From Agarophyton chilense (Eukaryota; Rhodophyta; Florideophyceae; Gracilariales; Gracilariaceae): a stretch of DNA of 64,000 nt. Position numbers and translations under genes: made by a program. Below the pieces are notes generated by a model. The model saw only the letters and a program-made list of their open reading frames with translations, did not search any database and was not told the DNA's origin. Position 1 is the stretch's first letter, and each line of letters begins with the position of its first letter. The stretch lies in assembly GCA_030374765.1 (NCBI GenBank), contig JARGXX010000075.1:1302001-1366000 (forward strand). Direction: 5' to 3'. This document shows, one piece after another, positions 21,128 through 32,085 of the stretch.

Positions 21128-21290
21128 CTTCTTTTCTTCTTCCTTCCTAGGATCTTAACTTCTACTTCATCTTCTTCATTCCTTCTTAGGATCTTCTTCA
21201 TCTTCGTCTTCATCTTCTTCCCTTCCTAGGGTCCAATCTTCTTCTTAATCTTCTTCTCCACTTCGTGGGTCTTCTTTTCCTTTTTTTATC
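21128..21290. repeat. CTT-rich polypyrimidine tract (plus strand) in gypsy copy 2
   Basis: Irregular repeats of cttcttcatc with recurrent ttccttcctaggatctt blocks separate the 3' end of the antisense ORF from the 3' end of the chromodomain ORF. On the element strand it is a long purine tract, so it could serve as an internal priming site or a transcription pause region. Confidence 0.6.
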
Positions 21291-21462
21291 ATAAACTGTC
21301 CCGATAACCGGTGCTGTGTTCCCCGGTTAACGGCGCTAGGCCGAGGGCCAGTAGACATTCCCTCTCAATACGTGTTATTCGCGATACTCTCCTCAATTCC
21401 TCTTCAGACGTCCAACATCTTCCTCACTTCGAGGTCCCATCCACACCAGTTCCCGTGGTGGC

Positions 21463-21702
21463 TTACCCGACTTGGGCACGATCCAGATTTGGAGGCAAGG
21501 CTACCCGAGCGCGTCGGTGATAGGAAAAAACCTTAGACCTCGGAAGGTGCTGAATGGGTTCCACTGTATCCTCATCAGGCGAGAATCCGTACCATCGGAC
21601 TTGGTAGCGAACTTCTCCCTCGGGGGTGTAGATGTGACGCACGGTGCGATCGATAACGAATTCTTGCGGGTACACTTTTCCCTGTTCGGGCTTCTCTTCC
21701 AT
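21463..21702 (-). CDS. Detached chromodomain ORF (79 aa) of the gypsy element
   Basis: ATG at 21702. Residues about 13-60 match a chromodomain: EFVIDRTVRHIY, then VRYQVRWYGFSPDEDT, then EPIQHLP. The normally conserved Trp of the TWEP motif is Val. In chromoviruses this domain is fused to the integrase C-terminus and guides integration to chromatin. Here it lies about 550 bp after the integrase stop, in its own frame, so it is either a separate protein, a spliced exon, or detached by mutation. Confidence 0.75.
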   Translation of the reverse strand: MEEKPEQGKVYPQEFVIDRTVRHIYTPEGEVRYQVRWYGFSPDEDTVEPIQHLPRSKVFSYHRRARVALPPNLDRAQVG

Positions 21703-22252
21703 CTTGGAACGCTGTAGTTCCCTTCAGGGTGTCAACGTAGGGTCTAGACACACCCCGGTGGGTTCTTTTCCGTGTTGCGAGCGGGCCTCAGCACTTCGTC
21801 CAAACGGCGCCGAGTGGCCTGTGGGCTACGTTGTAACTTCCGTCTACGGAGTCAAAACGGCTCAGTTTTGGATTCTTCTTAAAGCTGAGATCTTCCCAAT
21901 AACAACGGTGTTCTTAGATTCCGTGACGGTTGAGAAACCGCGACGCGGTAGCGTCTCCAATTTCAGGGGGGTAAGACTTCAACGTCAACCCGAGCTACGG
22001 GGACGAAGGTTGCTCTTATGCAACGCGCCGTGCGACGGAGGCGGTTTGCGCGACGGTTGGTCGTCAGAGCCTTTTGATTGGCTGGGTGCCATTTGACGTG
22101 TGCCACATAAATGCGCGGGTGCCGGTTGCCACTCCGCAAGCGGATGTGAGGTGGCGCTTTCGACATGCGCTAGCACTCTCCTGAGCTGTCCCCGACGGGT
22201 CTCACTCATTTCTTTCCCATTCCTGAGGGTTCCAGTGTCTCCATAGGAGTTC

Positions 22253-24967
22253 CTATTCCCATTCCATAACGGAGAGCCAAATTTGGTCAACCTCGTCGTC
22301 GAGATCTTCCCCGTGCGGGTCCGCCAACACAGCTCGTTTCCGAGAAAGCGGGGTTTGAGTGTGCGACACCTCAGTGTCTCGTCCGCGGCGGCGGGTGATC
22401 GTCGGCTCTGTAGGCGTTCCGGGTGCGGAGTTCTCCACACGACTCTCCCTAGGCAGGGTTTCGTCATCTTTTCTGACGTCATGCTCGGCTGGGTCGGCGT
22501 TGATGTCGCTATCCATACGCTGGGGTTGTGACTTCTCTGTCGCCGGCTCGGTCGGGCTCGCCGTCTCACTGCGAGAACTAGATTCCTCGTTAGGGCGACT
22601 GGCTGACGCCGAAACATCGTGCTGCGAAGGAACTAAGTCCTCCTCCCCCTCCTTAGGCGGAGAGCCAGGAGGCTTGATCACCTCCGGTGGGGGAGTAACT
22701 CTGTAAGAGTTCGTTGACTGGGCCCTTGAGGGACCGGGCCCAGGTTCGGGAGTATCCCAAGTTTCCGGTAGGTCGGTTAAACCACGTTCCGGGTGCGGAA
22801 GTATAACGGGGCGGGTGTTCGAATCTCCGCCTGACGGGTTAACTTCCGTTGAATCATCCCCTGTGGAGGGCGTTGGTGCCGACACCACTTCCACATTTGG
22901 GTTGGGCGCTCGTGTGATGTGGTCCCTGGAGATCCGTTCGTGGCGGTTAGCGATATCCAATACCACCGTGTCCGGGTCTACAGAAACCACACGATAGGGT
23001 CCGTCCACAATTGGCGAAAGCTTGTGCCTACGTTCCTTTTCAGGATTGTAGTATTCCTTTCGAAGGAAGACGAAGTCGTCGGGCTCCACCTGAGGTAGAG
23101 GTTTGCGAACCCGATTGTCAAAGTCCTTCTTGTAGGCGCGTTGAGCTTTGTCCATTGCTTTCCGGGCTATCGGCACTATTTTCGTAAGCCACTCCTTCCA
23201 GGCTTCTCGGTACAATCCCGGTGACGGGTACGTCGACAGCGTCAGTTGAGCCTTGATGGCGACCGGCGGCGGTGTCCTCGACAGTACCAGTTCGAATGGG
23301 GATAACGATGCAACCCGATGTACCTGGGTGTTGCATGCATACGTGATAGCGTCTGTGTACAAGTCCCAATTTTTAGGGTGATCCGCGACATACGATCTCA
23401 AAGCGTTGAGTATCGTGCGGTTAAACCTTTCCACCTGGCCATTTCCCTGAGGGTGATACGTAGTAACAAATAAATTCCTTACATCAAGGATTCGACATAC
23501 ATCCTGAAAGAACTTTGATGCGAATTGCCCTCCGTTGTCGGATAACAACTGCACCGGCGGTCCATATACGAACACCCAATGGGTCATGAACGCTTGCGCG
23601 ACGGTAGCGGCGGTGATCCGCTTCAGCGGCACAGTTCTCGTTAGCTTAGAGAATCTGTCAGAAATGACAAGCAGATACCGATGACCTCGGGGCGTCCTGA
23701 TAAACTCCCCTAGGATGTCTATGGCCACGAATTCGAGTGGAGCCCGTGCCGGGAACAGCGTCAACTTCTTAGAGTGCTTCCGAAGTTTGACGTCATTTTT
23801 GGCGCAATTGGTGCAGGCCCGTCTGACGGCGTAACAATCGAATGCCATTGCCGGCCAGTAAAAGTTCCTTCTCAAAGTGAGGTACAGTTTTCTTCCCCTG
23901 GGGTGGGCGCCAACCTTCACATAGTGAGTGAGGTGTAATACCCTCTGTTGTAGGGTGTGCGGCACCACTATCCTCGGGCGAGGTCCAACGGTCCTGATTA
24001 GGTAACCCTGATCGTCGTCCTCGAAAGGTAACTGAAATCCTCCGTTGAGGCGAGCCCGAATCCGTGTACATAATGGGTCGAGCTGTTGCTCGCGTATCAT
24101 CTCCTCTGGAGAGATAGGTATAAAAGAGCCGGTCGGCGAATCCAGACTCTCGTTGACGAGTATATCGTCACAAACATCATCCGTCAGCGGTTGAGCTCCT
24201 CCCTCGATGTCCGATACCATAAAACATGGGATGTCATCGTCCTCGTAGGGTTCCGTTTCCGCTGTGGTTTCCAAGCGGGATAGTGCATCAGCCTGAGTGT
24301 TCGGCTTCCCTTTCTTGTACAGGATCTCAAAGTCGAATTCCGACAGTCGGAGACGCCAGCGCATAAGGCGGCCGGAGGGTTCGGAGATCTCCAGGAGCCA
24401 ACGCAAGCATGCGTGGTCCGTATGGACTTTGAAACGAGCACCCATCCGATAGGGGCGAAGTGTAGGTAAGGCCCACACAACGGCTAAACATTCTTTCTCG
24501 GAGACCGAGTAGTTCCTTTCATGGACATTCAGGGAACGTGACCAGTACCCAATAGGGTGACGTTCACCATCCTCAGAGGATTGGAACAGTGCACACCCTA
24601 CTTGGTTTGCACTAGCATCGGTGTCCACTTCGTAAGGGAGCCCAGGATTGGGTAGAGCCAAGATTGGCGGTGATGTTACGGCATTCACCAGTGCCGTGAA
24701 GGCAGACGCTTCCGCGTCGCCAAAAGTTTCAAGTTCAACTGGTTGTCCCTTCTTCAGGAGCCTGTTGAGGGGGGTGGAAATATCCGCAAAGTTCGGGACG
24801 AATCGGCGATACACGTTACACAGACCTAAGAAGGATCGCAACTCCGTTTGAGTTTTCGGGTGTTTTGCTTCCTTCAAGGATTTCACTCGTACTTCATCCA
24901 TTGAAAGCTGTCTGGGACGGATGATATGACCCAGATACTTTAACCGAATCGGTAAAAAAACTCGCAC
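22253..24967 (-). CDS. gypsy copy 2 pol, RNase H and integrase part (904 codons)
   Basis: It continues the reverse transcriptase frame after a frameshift near 24955. Domains in order: RT connection (YLGHIIRP), RNase H (YEVDTDASANQVGCAL, then EKECLAVVWAL and HTDHACLRWLL), integrase HHCC zinc-binding module (HLTHYVKVGAHP ... CTNCAKND). The DDE core follows (AIDILGEF, SDNGGQF, QVERFNRT), then a GPY-like C-terminal module and a ~250-residue Pro/Ser/Glu-rich tail. The catalytic residues look intact. It has no own ATG at the natural start, so it depends on the upstream frame that is broken in this copy. Confidence 0.9.
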   Translation of the reverse strand: MRVFLPIRLKYLGHIIRPRQLSMDEVRVKSLKEAKHPKTQTELRSFLGLCNVYRRFVPNFADISTPLNRLLKKGQPVELETFGDAEASAFTALVNAVTSPPILALPNPGLPYEVDTDASANQVGCALFQSSEDGERHPIGYWSRSLNVHERNYSVSEKECLAVVWALPTLRPYRMGARFKVHTDHACLRWLLEISEPSGRLMRWRLRLSEFDFEILYKKGKPNTQADALSRLETTAETEPYEDDDIPCFMVSDIEGGAQPLTDDVCDDILVNESLDSPTGSFIPISPEEMIREQQLDPLCTRIRARLNGGFQLPFEDDDQGYLIRTVGPRPRIVVPHTLQQRVLHLTHYVKVGAHPRGRKLYLTLRRNFYWPAMAFDCYAVRRACTNCAKNDVKLRKHSKKLTLFPARAPLEFVAIDILGEFIRTPRGHRYLLVISDRFSKLTRTVPLKRITAATVAQAFMTHWVFVYGPPVQLLSDNGGQFASKFFQDVCRILDVRNLFVTTYHPQGNGQVERFNRTILNALRSYVADHPKNWDLYTDAITYACNTQVHRVASLSPFELVLSRTPPPVAIKAQLTLSTYPSPGLYREAWKEWLTKIVPIARKAMDKAQRAYKKDFDNRVRKPLPQVEPDDFVFLRKEYYNPEKERRHKLSPIVDGPYRVVSVDPDTVVLDIANRHERISRDHITRAPNPNVEVVSAPTPSTGDDSTEVNPSGGDSNTRPVILPHPERGLTDLPETWDTPEPGPGPSRAQSTNSYRVTPPPEVIKPPGSPPKEGEEDLVPSQHDVSASASRPNEESSSRSETASPTEPATEKSQPQRMDSDINADPAEHDVRKDDETLPRESRVENSAPGTPTEPTITRRRGRDTEVSHTQTPLSRKRAVLADPHGEDLDDEVDQIWLSVMEWE

Positions 24968-26793
24968 TTCTTGAGTTTCAAGGTGATTCCCGCGTCGAGG
25001 AGTATCTTCATTACGTCCCTGACGTGTTCGAGATGGTCATCCAGGCTGTTGGAGAAGACAATAATGTCGTCTAAATACACTAGACACGTCCTCCACTTGA
25101 AGGGAGCCAACAGAATGTCTATCGCCCGTTGAAACGTTGCGGGGGCATTTGTCAACCCAAAAGGCATCCTCCGGAATCGGAAAAGTCCGTGATGACACAC
25201 GAAAGCCGTTTTGTCTCGATCTTCCTCCCTAATAGGGACTTGCCAGTAGCCCGAATTGGCGTCGAGGGTAGAAAAAACAGTAGCGCTCCCAAGGGAGTCG
25301 ATGTATTCGTCCATCCGAGGGATCGGGTACACATCCTTAATTGTTACCTCGTTCAGGCGTCTGTAATCGATGCAGAAACGCCACGATCCATCCGGTTTCG
25401 GAACTAACACCACTGGTGAGGCCCAAGCGGACTGGGCAGGTTCAATTACGCCCGCTTTAAGCATCTTCTCCACCTGAGATTTCTCCTCTTCCCGAGCTTT
25501 CGGTCCAGCCCTGTGAGGGTGTTGGGCAATAGGCCGAGTGTTCGGTAACAAGTCGATGCGGTGTTCTGTAATCCCAATAGTTCCAAGGGAGCCATCCCAC
25601 ATGGGGGTAAATTCACGAAGCATGTGCCTCAGCTTCTCCCGATGAGATGCGGGTACATGGTTGAGATCCCATTTCTCCAATTCCTGAACAGGATCCGTCT
25701 GGTCTGCTCCTGTGATAGGGGCCATAACCTCCTGAGGTTTAAAGTATTCAGCGTGTGCGTGTGGAGCTGCTGTCGTATGCTCACCGTCTTCCGCGATTTC
25801 GGCAGTGTCCTCCCCCTCCTTAGGGTCCGCCACACCAAGGACCTCTGCGATAGAGATATTTGTAGGTACGACCGCATGCGGGTGTGGAAGAACAGAACCC
25901 AGGATCTGGTGTTTGACCAAATGCTGCGTTGTCTTTCCAAAGTTGGCTACCAAAACCTTGAAAGGTTTATCCGGTTCCACGGAGACAACCCCATTCGCAA
26001 GGGCGAGTTGACGCCTCGTATACAGAGACGGGTTCGGTTGTTCCACATGCACACCAATTTGCTTGGTAACAACTGTGACCCAAAACTGGGTTTCTGGCGG
26101 GATAGCCACTGACTTCGCAACCTTTACCCGTGTAGACACCGGGTCCTTCTTCACAGATTCCTGCGCGACAGGGAGAGGAACGCGTGTTCGCGCTGCTCCC
26201 TGTAAGGGTTTACGAACGATTGGGATCGTAGACCCGTCTTCGAGTTCCACAGTTCTATTCCGAGGACGGATGGCTTCCACGAAGCGGTCGCAAAAGTCAC
26301 AACCCAGTATGACTGGTGCTGCAAGTGACTTGCATACAATAAACTCTAGCTGAACGAGATAGGAGCCTAACCTCACCATGAGGGAAATTGTACCCAGTGT
26401 CCGTAGCGGGTTGTTGTTCGCATCGGCGATATCCAAACGTGGACCGGTACGAACTTGAACCCGGAGCAGAGGGGGTAACAATTCAACATGAATTAAGATA
26501 GGAGCGGCTCCTGTATCCAGGACAGATATTTGACGAACCATAAACTGGTTGGACAGGCCGAAGTCGGCGAATACTTTATAATTCCGCTTGGCCATTACCA
26601 TAACTCGATCCGGAATACGGAGATTACGAAACCGTATCCACGGGCGACGGAGGACACTAAAGTATCCCGAGTTAACGTCGGTGTCAGCCGTTTTTCTTGA
26701 AAGGATAGTCACAGCTGGTGAGCGAAGCTGGAGCGCCTCGGGCGTCTTCAACTCCGGCTTAGAAGACGCCCCTCTTGCAGGGGAGACTCCCAA
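24940..26793 (-). pseudogene. gypsy copy 2 pol, protease and reverse transcriptase part
   Basis: It starts in the -1 frame overlapping the end of gag. The protease motif LDTGA is at about residue 92; RT runs from about residue 430 with CIDYRRLNEVT, FSTLDANSGYWQ, MPFGLTNAPATFQ and the catalytic YLDDIIVFS. Two small insertions near 24942 and 24955 relative to copy 1 shift the frame and end it after CEFFYRFG, so the link to RNase H and integrase is broken here. It keeps the 17 nt around 25520 that copy 1 has lost. Confidence 0.88.
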
Positions 26794-26795
26794 GT

Positions 26796-28826
26796 TTAGT
26801 TTTTCGAAGCGGACCCCACCGAATGCGGTGCAGCTGCCTCGAAGGGGACCGGTTGTTCCCCGTTCGCGGGTACAAGTTCTGTATCCCTGTCAGCAAGGTG
26901 AGCTCGGAGCATCCTTTGTTTTTCATAGGACCTACTCGGGACTCGAGCTTTCTCCTCAGGGGTCAGAGCCTCGTACTGAGCGATAATTCGTGAACCCTCC
27001 CGCAGGGGAAATGTGCAGTCTGGTGCTTTGTGACCACGGAGGTAACAAAAATAGCAAATCAGCTCTGCCGGGTTCGGTTGTGGACGTCAATCCACGCGAC
27101 GTGGTGCTGTATCCCTCCATCCGGGGCGAGAGAACCGAGCAGCGGTATTCGCAAAAGGTAGCGATGCGGCTGGCACCCTCCGTCCTTGGGTATAGAGCGC
27201 AGGGTCTTCATCCGTAGTCGGAGCGGATGTCGACGGCAACTCAGACGTACCCATAGATTCGGGGTTACTTCCCATGAAGTGAATGTTATCATTGACCCCC
27301 ACAGGGGCAGGGCCTCCTGCGAGTGACAAAGACGAGTTACCTCCATCGGCGAGGAGTGCACGTGTCGGCCGACTCTTTCGGTTCTGCCGGGCACGGAGAG
27401 TATCCCCCTCGGCCTGGGCGTACTGAACTAGTTCTAAGTAGGTCAGCTTGCGCTTCTCTTCCCGATGTCGGGCAACCAATGCCCTTATCGAGGGGTCCAA
27501 ACCATCCACAAATATGGTGCATCTCTCGTAGGCGGGGAATACATTCCCGCATCGGTGAAACGCTTTATTCAAGCGAGTTGAATACACCGTTTCAGTTTCC
27601 ATCGGCTTCTACCGCGTATCCCTTAATGCAAGGATTGCTTCCTGAATCTCATTTCCAGTAGCGTATGACCTCAAGAGGTACTGCACCGCTTCGGGCCAGC
27701 ACGTGACTCCCCGTTCCGAGGCTCGGGATGATCCACGGACGGAGCTGAACTGGTCTTCAGCCATCCCCTTTAAGAAATAAGGCAATGCAAGATACGCTTG
27801 CGCTTCACTCATACCGAGGATGTCAGCCTCCTGGACGAACCTCGCAAGGAAATCGAGCACTAAAATGGGGTCTGTTCCTGTGAACTCCCTCTTCTGTAGG
27901 GTGATGCTCAGCCTTTTGATGTATTCCTTGACCTTACCCGTTCCGCGGGATGTTCGATCTCCCGAAGGGTTATCCCCCCGGTAATAGCGGTACGATAGCA
28001 GCTTCCGATAGAGAAGATTCGTCGGCTTCAGCTCCCTTAATCCAAGGTGTTTCCTACCCTTCTTCCGGGTACGGATTGCCCCTTGAGAGGTGTAAGTAGC
28101 CTTCGACCGAGTCGCCCGGGATGAACGGCGTCCATCTTCACTATCCGAAGATTCGGAGGACGAACTTGATGACGAGCGATTGGGATCGGAATCCGATAAA
28201 TGCTCTTGGAGGTGAACCCTCTTCTTGGACTTGCGGCGGTCCCGTTTAGCGGAGCGGTGTTATTCGTCTTCCGAAACGTCGGGTTTATCCTTCGAGGCTT
28301 CTGTGTCTCCGTCCATACGGATAATAGCCTCGAGGGTGTCCAGCCGAGCTCGGAAGCGTTCCGCTTGCACGCGGTGTTCCTCCACGAGGCTCCGGTACTC
28401 CTGTATAAAGACCCCAGGGGTACCCAAGCTTTCCAAAAGGGAGTTCCCATCCCTCCTCAGGGTACGAAGGTCATCGGCGACTCCCCGCACCTAGGCGTCC
28501 TCCACCTTGCAGCGGAGGGTAGTAACCTCCTGAAGGAGCTCGACATGAGCCGCGTTGGCGATATCGATTCGAGTCTCCAGGCGCTGTAATTCAGGGTCGG
28601 CCCGAATTCGGGGTGCTGCTGAGGGGGTCTCCACCACTGGGGCTGGGCCCACAGCCACGACCTCTCCAGGACCTGAAACCACTGAGGGTGCTCTCCGAGG
28701 GTCCGGATCGATACCGGAATCGTTCCGGACTTCGGGAATTGAGCTCCTCGACCTAGGCGGGGCCGGGGGCACTGAATCCGCTTGACGGTTCGATCCAGTC
28801 CTGGAACCACGGGTAAGCGGCGACAT
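26796..28826 (-). pseudogene. gypsy copy 2 gag (broken)
   Basis: Corresponds base for base to the intact gag of copy 1, with ATG at 28826 (MSPPLTRGS-like start). It carries a TAG near 28491-28493, a single-base loss near 27865 and a TAG (CAG in copy 1) near 27608. Fragments 28826-28491, 27860-27609 and 27602-27087 stay open. The zinc-knuckle region also differs from copy 1 (atagcaaatcagc). No functional Gag is expected. Confidence 0.88.
26799..26805 (-). promoter_or_regulatory. candidate -1 frameshift site, gypsy copy 2
   Basis: G AAA AAC followed by TAA, identical to copy 1 (2310-2316). Confidence 0.45.
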
Positions 28827-29030
28827 GCTGCAGACACGACACCGACGATTCGTGGTAACGATGAAATTCGATCACGAGATTCCCGGAGAACGGATGACGT
28901 AAAACAAAACAAAAATAAAAACCAATTCCACCCTTTCCAAAGGGGACCACTACAACAAATCTTCACGACGGTGCTTCCTCTTCCAAGAGATATTCCAACA
29001 CGTGGATGACCAACCCAAAAGTCCGAGAAC

Positions 29031-29051
29031 GGATTCTAAGTCGGGAGACCA
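29031..29051 (-). other. candidate primer-binding site, gypsy copy 2
   Basis: The element strand starts TGGTCTCCCGAC two bases inside the 5' LTR, identical to copy 1. The primer tRNA was not identified. Confidence 0.5.
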
Positions 29052-29053
29052 CT

Positions 29054-30898
29054 TGCGGAGCAAAACCCGGCGACGGGAAGTGCTCTCAAGGTGTTCGAAG
29101 CCTTGCTCCCTGGAGGAGGCAGACTCAGAGACAGAGCCCTCCGTTCCACCCGTAGTGTGGGGTGTAACTCCCACGGGGGATCCCGGCAGTACCGACGGAG
29201 GTGAGGGGTAGAAACCGTTGGATCGGGAATGGGTATAGGTATCCCAAAGAATGGGGGAAAATCCGGCGAAGAGGAAAAACGGGGCGAGGGTCGGGCACTA
29301 ACAGGCACCGGACCCGAGAACCAGAAAAGGGGCGAAACAACAAAAGAAACCCAATACAGGGGCGAAAACCTGTCCTCGAAAGGAAACACAAAAAGCACGC
29401 AACAAGTAAGCCGAACCCCCACGGGGTATCGTGCACGCAGGTCGTCTGAGCGGTCCCAAGGGGGTGGTGTAGAGCAACGCCCAGTTAGGGGATACTTGAA
29501 GATGCAACTCATAGAATGAGGATTGAACCCTCCGAGGGTTATGACTATGATCCCCTCTAAGGTGTGCTGAGGTGGCACTGTTTTCTGGTTAGAGTTCGCC
29601 TATGAAGTGAAAATCGGATGGCCCATGGTGGGATTGGCCCCGTGATACACGTGGCTTAATTTTGGCACCGATTTTCGGATATTTGTTAGAACGTTGGACT
29701 TCTGGGCCCTGACAGTGGGATCTCCACGTGTATGGCCCTGAGCAGGTGTGCACTACTGTAGAGTTTAGTTAGTGGGCCCTACTTAGGGAGACGAGATCTG
29801 ACAGTCCGAAGCTCAGAGTAAAATGGGAACGAAGGTTGGTCTTCGATACCTTTAGAGGTTCTTCGTCGCCATCGTTTCGGCCTTACAACCCGGAACGGGC
29901 TCTCGTTAGCAACGCCTGCGTAGAGACACGACTCCACTTGGAGAGTGCCCACGTTTGGGTTCCGTGCAACCACCCCCTTGAGACCGCTCAGACGACCTGC
30001 GTGCACGATACCCCGTGGGGGTTCTGCTTACTCGTTGCGTGCTTTTTGTGTTTCCTTTAGAGGACAGGTTTTCGCCCCTGTATTGGGTTTCTTTTGTTGT
30101 TTCGCCCCTTTTCTGGTTCTCGGGTCCGGTGCCTGTTAGTGCCCGACCCTCGCCCCGTTTTTCCTCTTCGCCGGATTTTACCCCATTCTTTGGGATACCT
30201 ATACCCATTCCCGATCCAACGGTTTCTACCCCTCACCTCCGTCGGTACTGCCGGAATCCCCCGTGGGAGTTACACCCCACACAACGGGTGGAACGGAGGG
30301 CTCTGTCTCTGAGTCTGCCTCCTCCAGGGAGCAAGGCTTCGAACACCTTGAGAGCACTTCCCGTCGCCGGGTTTTGCTCCACAGGTGGTTGCACGGAACC
30401 TAAACGTGCGTACTCTCCAAGTGGAGTCGTGTCCCTACGCAGGCGTTGCTAACCAGAGCCCGTTCCGGGTTGTAAGGCCGAAACGATGGCGACGAAGAAC
30501 CTCTAAAGGTATCGAAGATCAACCTTCGTTCCCATTTACTCTGAGCTTCGGACGGTGAGATCTCGTCTCCCTAAGTAGGGCCCACTAACTAAACTCAACT
30601 AATTACCGTGGTGCACACCTGCTTAAGGCCATACACGTGGAGATCCCACTGTCAGGGCCCAAACGTCAAACGTTCTAACAAATATCTGAAAATCGGTGCC
30701 GAAATCAAGCCACGTGTATAACGGGGCCAATCCAACCATGGGCCATCCGAATCTTCCCTTCATAGGCGAACTCTAACCAGAAAACCGTGCCACCTCAGCA
30801 CACCTTAGAGGGGATCATAGTCATAACCCTCGGAGGGTTCAACCCTCATTCTATGCGTTGCATCTTCAAGTATCCCCTAACTGGACGTTGCTCTACAT
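29054..30898 (-). repeat. 5' LTR of gypsy copy 2, interrupted
   Basis: Two parts, 29054-29467 and 30384-30898, join into one LTR of about 924 bp once the inverted solo LTR and its 5-bp duplication are removed. The first dinucleotides are intact, though the usual TGTGG has become TGCGG (plus strand) at 29054. Confidence 0.9.
29468..30383 (+). repeat. Inverted solo LTR nested in the 5' LTR (916 bp)
   Basis: Same LTR family in opposite orientation, TGTAGAGC...GCTCCACA on the plus strand. It is flanked by a perfect GGTGG duplication (29463-29467 and 30384-30388). It arose by insertion of a third family member followed by LTR-LTR recombination. Confidence 0.92.
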
Positions 30899-30903
30899 AA
30901 AGT

Positions 30904-31746
30904 AGGTGAAGAACTTTAAAAAAGAGGAATGCGATTTATTAGGGTTGTAAACACAGCCTGCAGAAGGTTTCCTTTGAAACATCCTTCCGAACTTACGATG
31001 ACGACAAGAGACCAGCACGTGTCAATGGTCTGGAAACTGCCTGAATTGGATCGAAAGATAATGTCTGTGCTCTGGGTTGACCGTGGGAGGAGATATTTCA
31101 TCAGCACTAGTAGTAGTACCCAACCAGGAACTCCCATTTCTCGTGAAAGATGGAGGACAACTTATGGAATAATAAAGAAAATTCCGCTTTCCGTTGTTCT
31201 TCCAGAGTTTTGTGAGGAGTACTATTCTTGTTGTTCAAGAATTAATAGGCATGAAAGGTCACGTCAAGATGATCTGAATATGGAAAAGAAGTTCGAAGTG
31301 AAAGAATGGTCTTTTAGAGTAAATACTTCTTTGCTGGCAATGTGGGTGGTGGATGCTTGGAATCTTTACAAGGGTGCATACGGAAACACATTGAATCTTG
31401 CCCTGCTGATTTCTATTGTAATCTTGCAGACGGATTAATAGATAACAACTGGGATGCTATTCAAACTATGAAAAGAAAATGTAAGGAGGAAGATGAAATA
31501 GAAAAACAATATATGGCTGGTACTGGCATTCATTTCATGGAGAAGAATAAAAAAAGAAGGAAATTGGATGGTTTATTGACGTCTCAACTATATCATCGAC
31601 GATGTAAAGTCTGCAAAACCACTTACAAATCCAATTTTGTTTGTTCAGAATGCAAAGAATACAATGATGTGAATGTTTATATATGTCACATTAGAACCGG
31701 TCGTGAGTGTTTTATAGGTCATCTGCGTGAAAGTCATCACATTTAG
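30904..31746 (+). pseudogene. piggyBac-like transposase copy A, C-terminal part
   Basis: This continues the frame cut at 18199. A TAA interrupts the start (also in copy D). Then RFIRVVNTACRR, the third catalytic Asp (LWVDRGRR-x-FIST) and a helical region follow. Near 31342-31440 the frame shifts to a second ORF that ends in a cysteine-rich finger (C-x2-C, C-x2-C, C, C, H-x4-H pattern: CKVCKT, CSECKEY, CHIRTGRECF, HLRESHH). A C-terminal cysteine-rich domain is typical of piggyBac transposases, where it binds the end sequences. Confidence 0.8.
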
Positions 31747-32019
31747 AGCAGCACTTAGTCAACAACATTGATGGTCGTGTGTCAACATGCGTTTTAAGGC
31801 TTTTAAGAGGCAAAAGCAAGAGTTCAAATTACCTTAAGCCCCCTACTAATTCAATTTGCGTTTTTCAACTTGCTATATGTATAATGGTCTCAGAAGAAAC
31901 AATCCCTTTAGAAAATATCACCTTATTCTGTCTGCTGTTCAAGTGGACGCAATGCGTTCTTAGACCATAATAAGTTTTAGAATTAGTCGAGCTTTTGTAA
32001 GAGTTTTCGAGTTACACTG

Positions 32020-32085
32020 AACTCAGCGAGGTTTGAACCCTGTTTTTATCAGTCTCCGAGCGGTAGTAAAACCACTGAGGTGCTT
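32020..32085 (-). other. tRNA/SINE-like Pol III promoter boxes in the transposon tail
   Basis: On the minus strand an A-box-like CACCTCAGTGGTT lies about 40 bp before a B-box-like GGGTTCAAACCT. Copy D has the same region with a better A box (CAGCTCAGTGGTT, about 63883-63945). The stems needed for a real tRNA are not formed. Confidence 0.4.

Larger units (their letters stand above)
18200..30898 (-). mobile_element. Ty3/gypsy chromovirus-like retrotransposon, copy 2, full length
   Basis: It is oriented on the minus strand: 5' LTR 30898-29054 (interrupted), primer-binding site 29051-29031, gag, protease-RT, RNase H-integrase, separate chromodomain ORF, antisense ORF, polypurine tract, 3' LTR 19122-18200. 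It is flanked by tgaag (18195-18199) and taaag (30899-30903), a 5-bp duplication with one change. The uninterrupted target sequence ctgttgaagtaggtgaag is seen at about 62752. Gag and pol carry lesions, so it is not autonomous. Confidence 0.93.
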
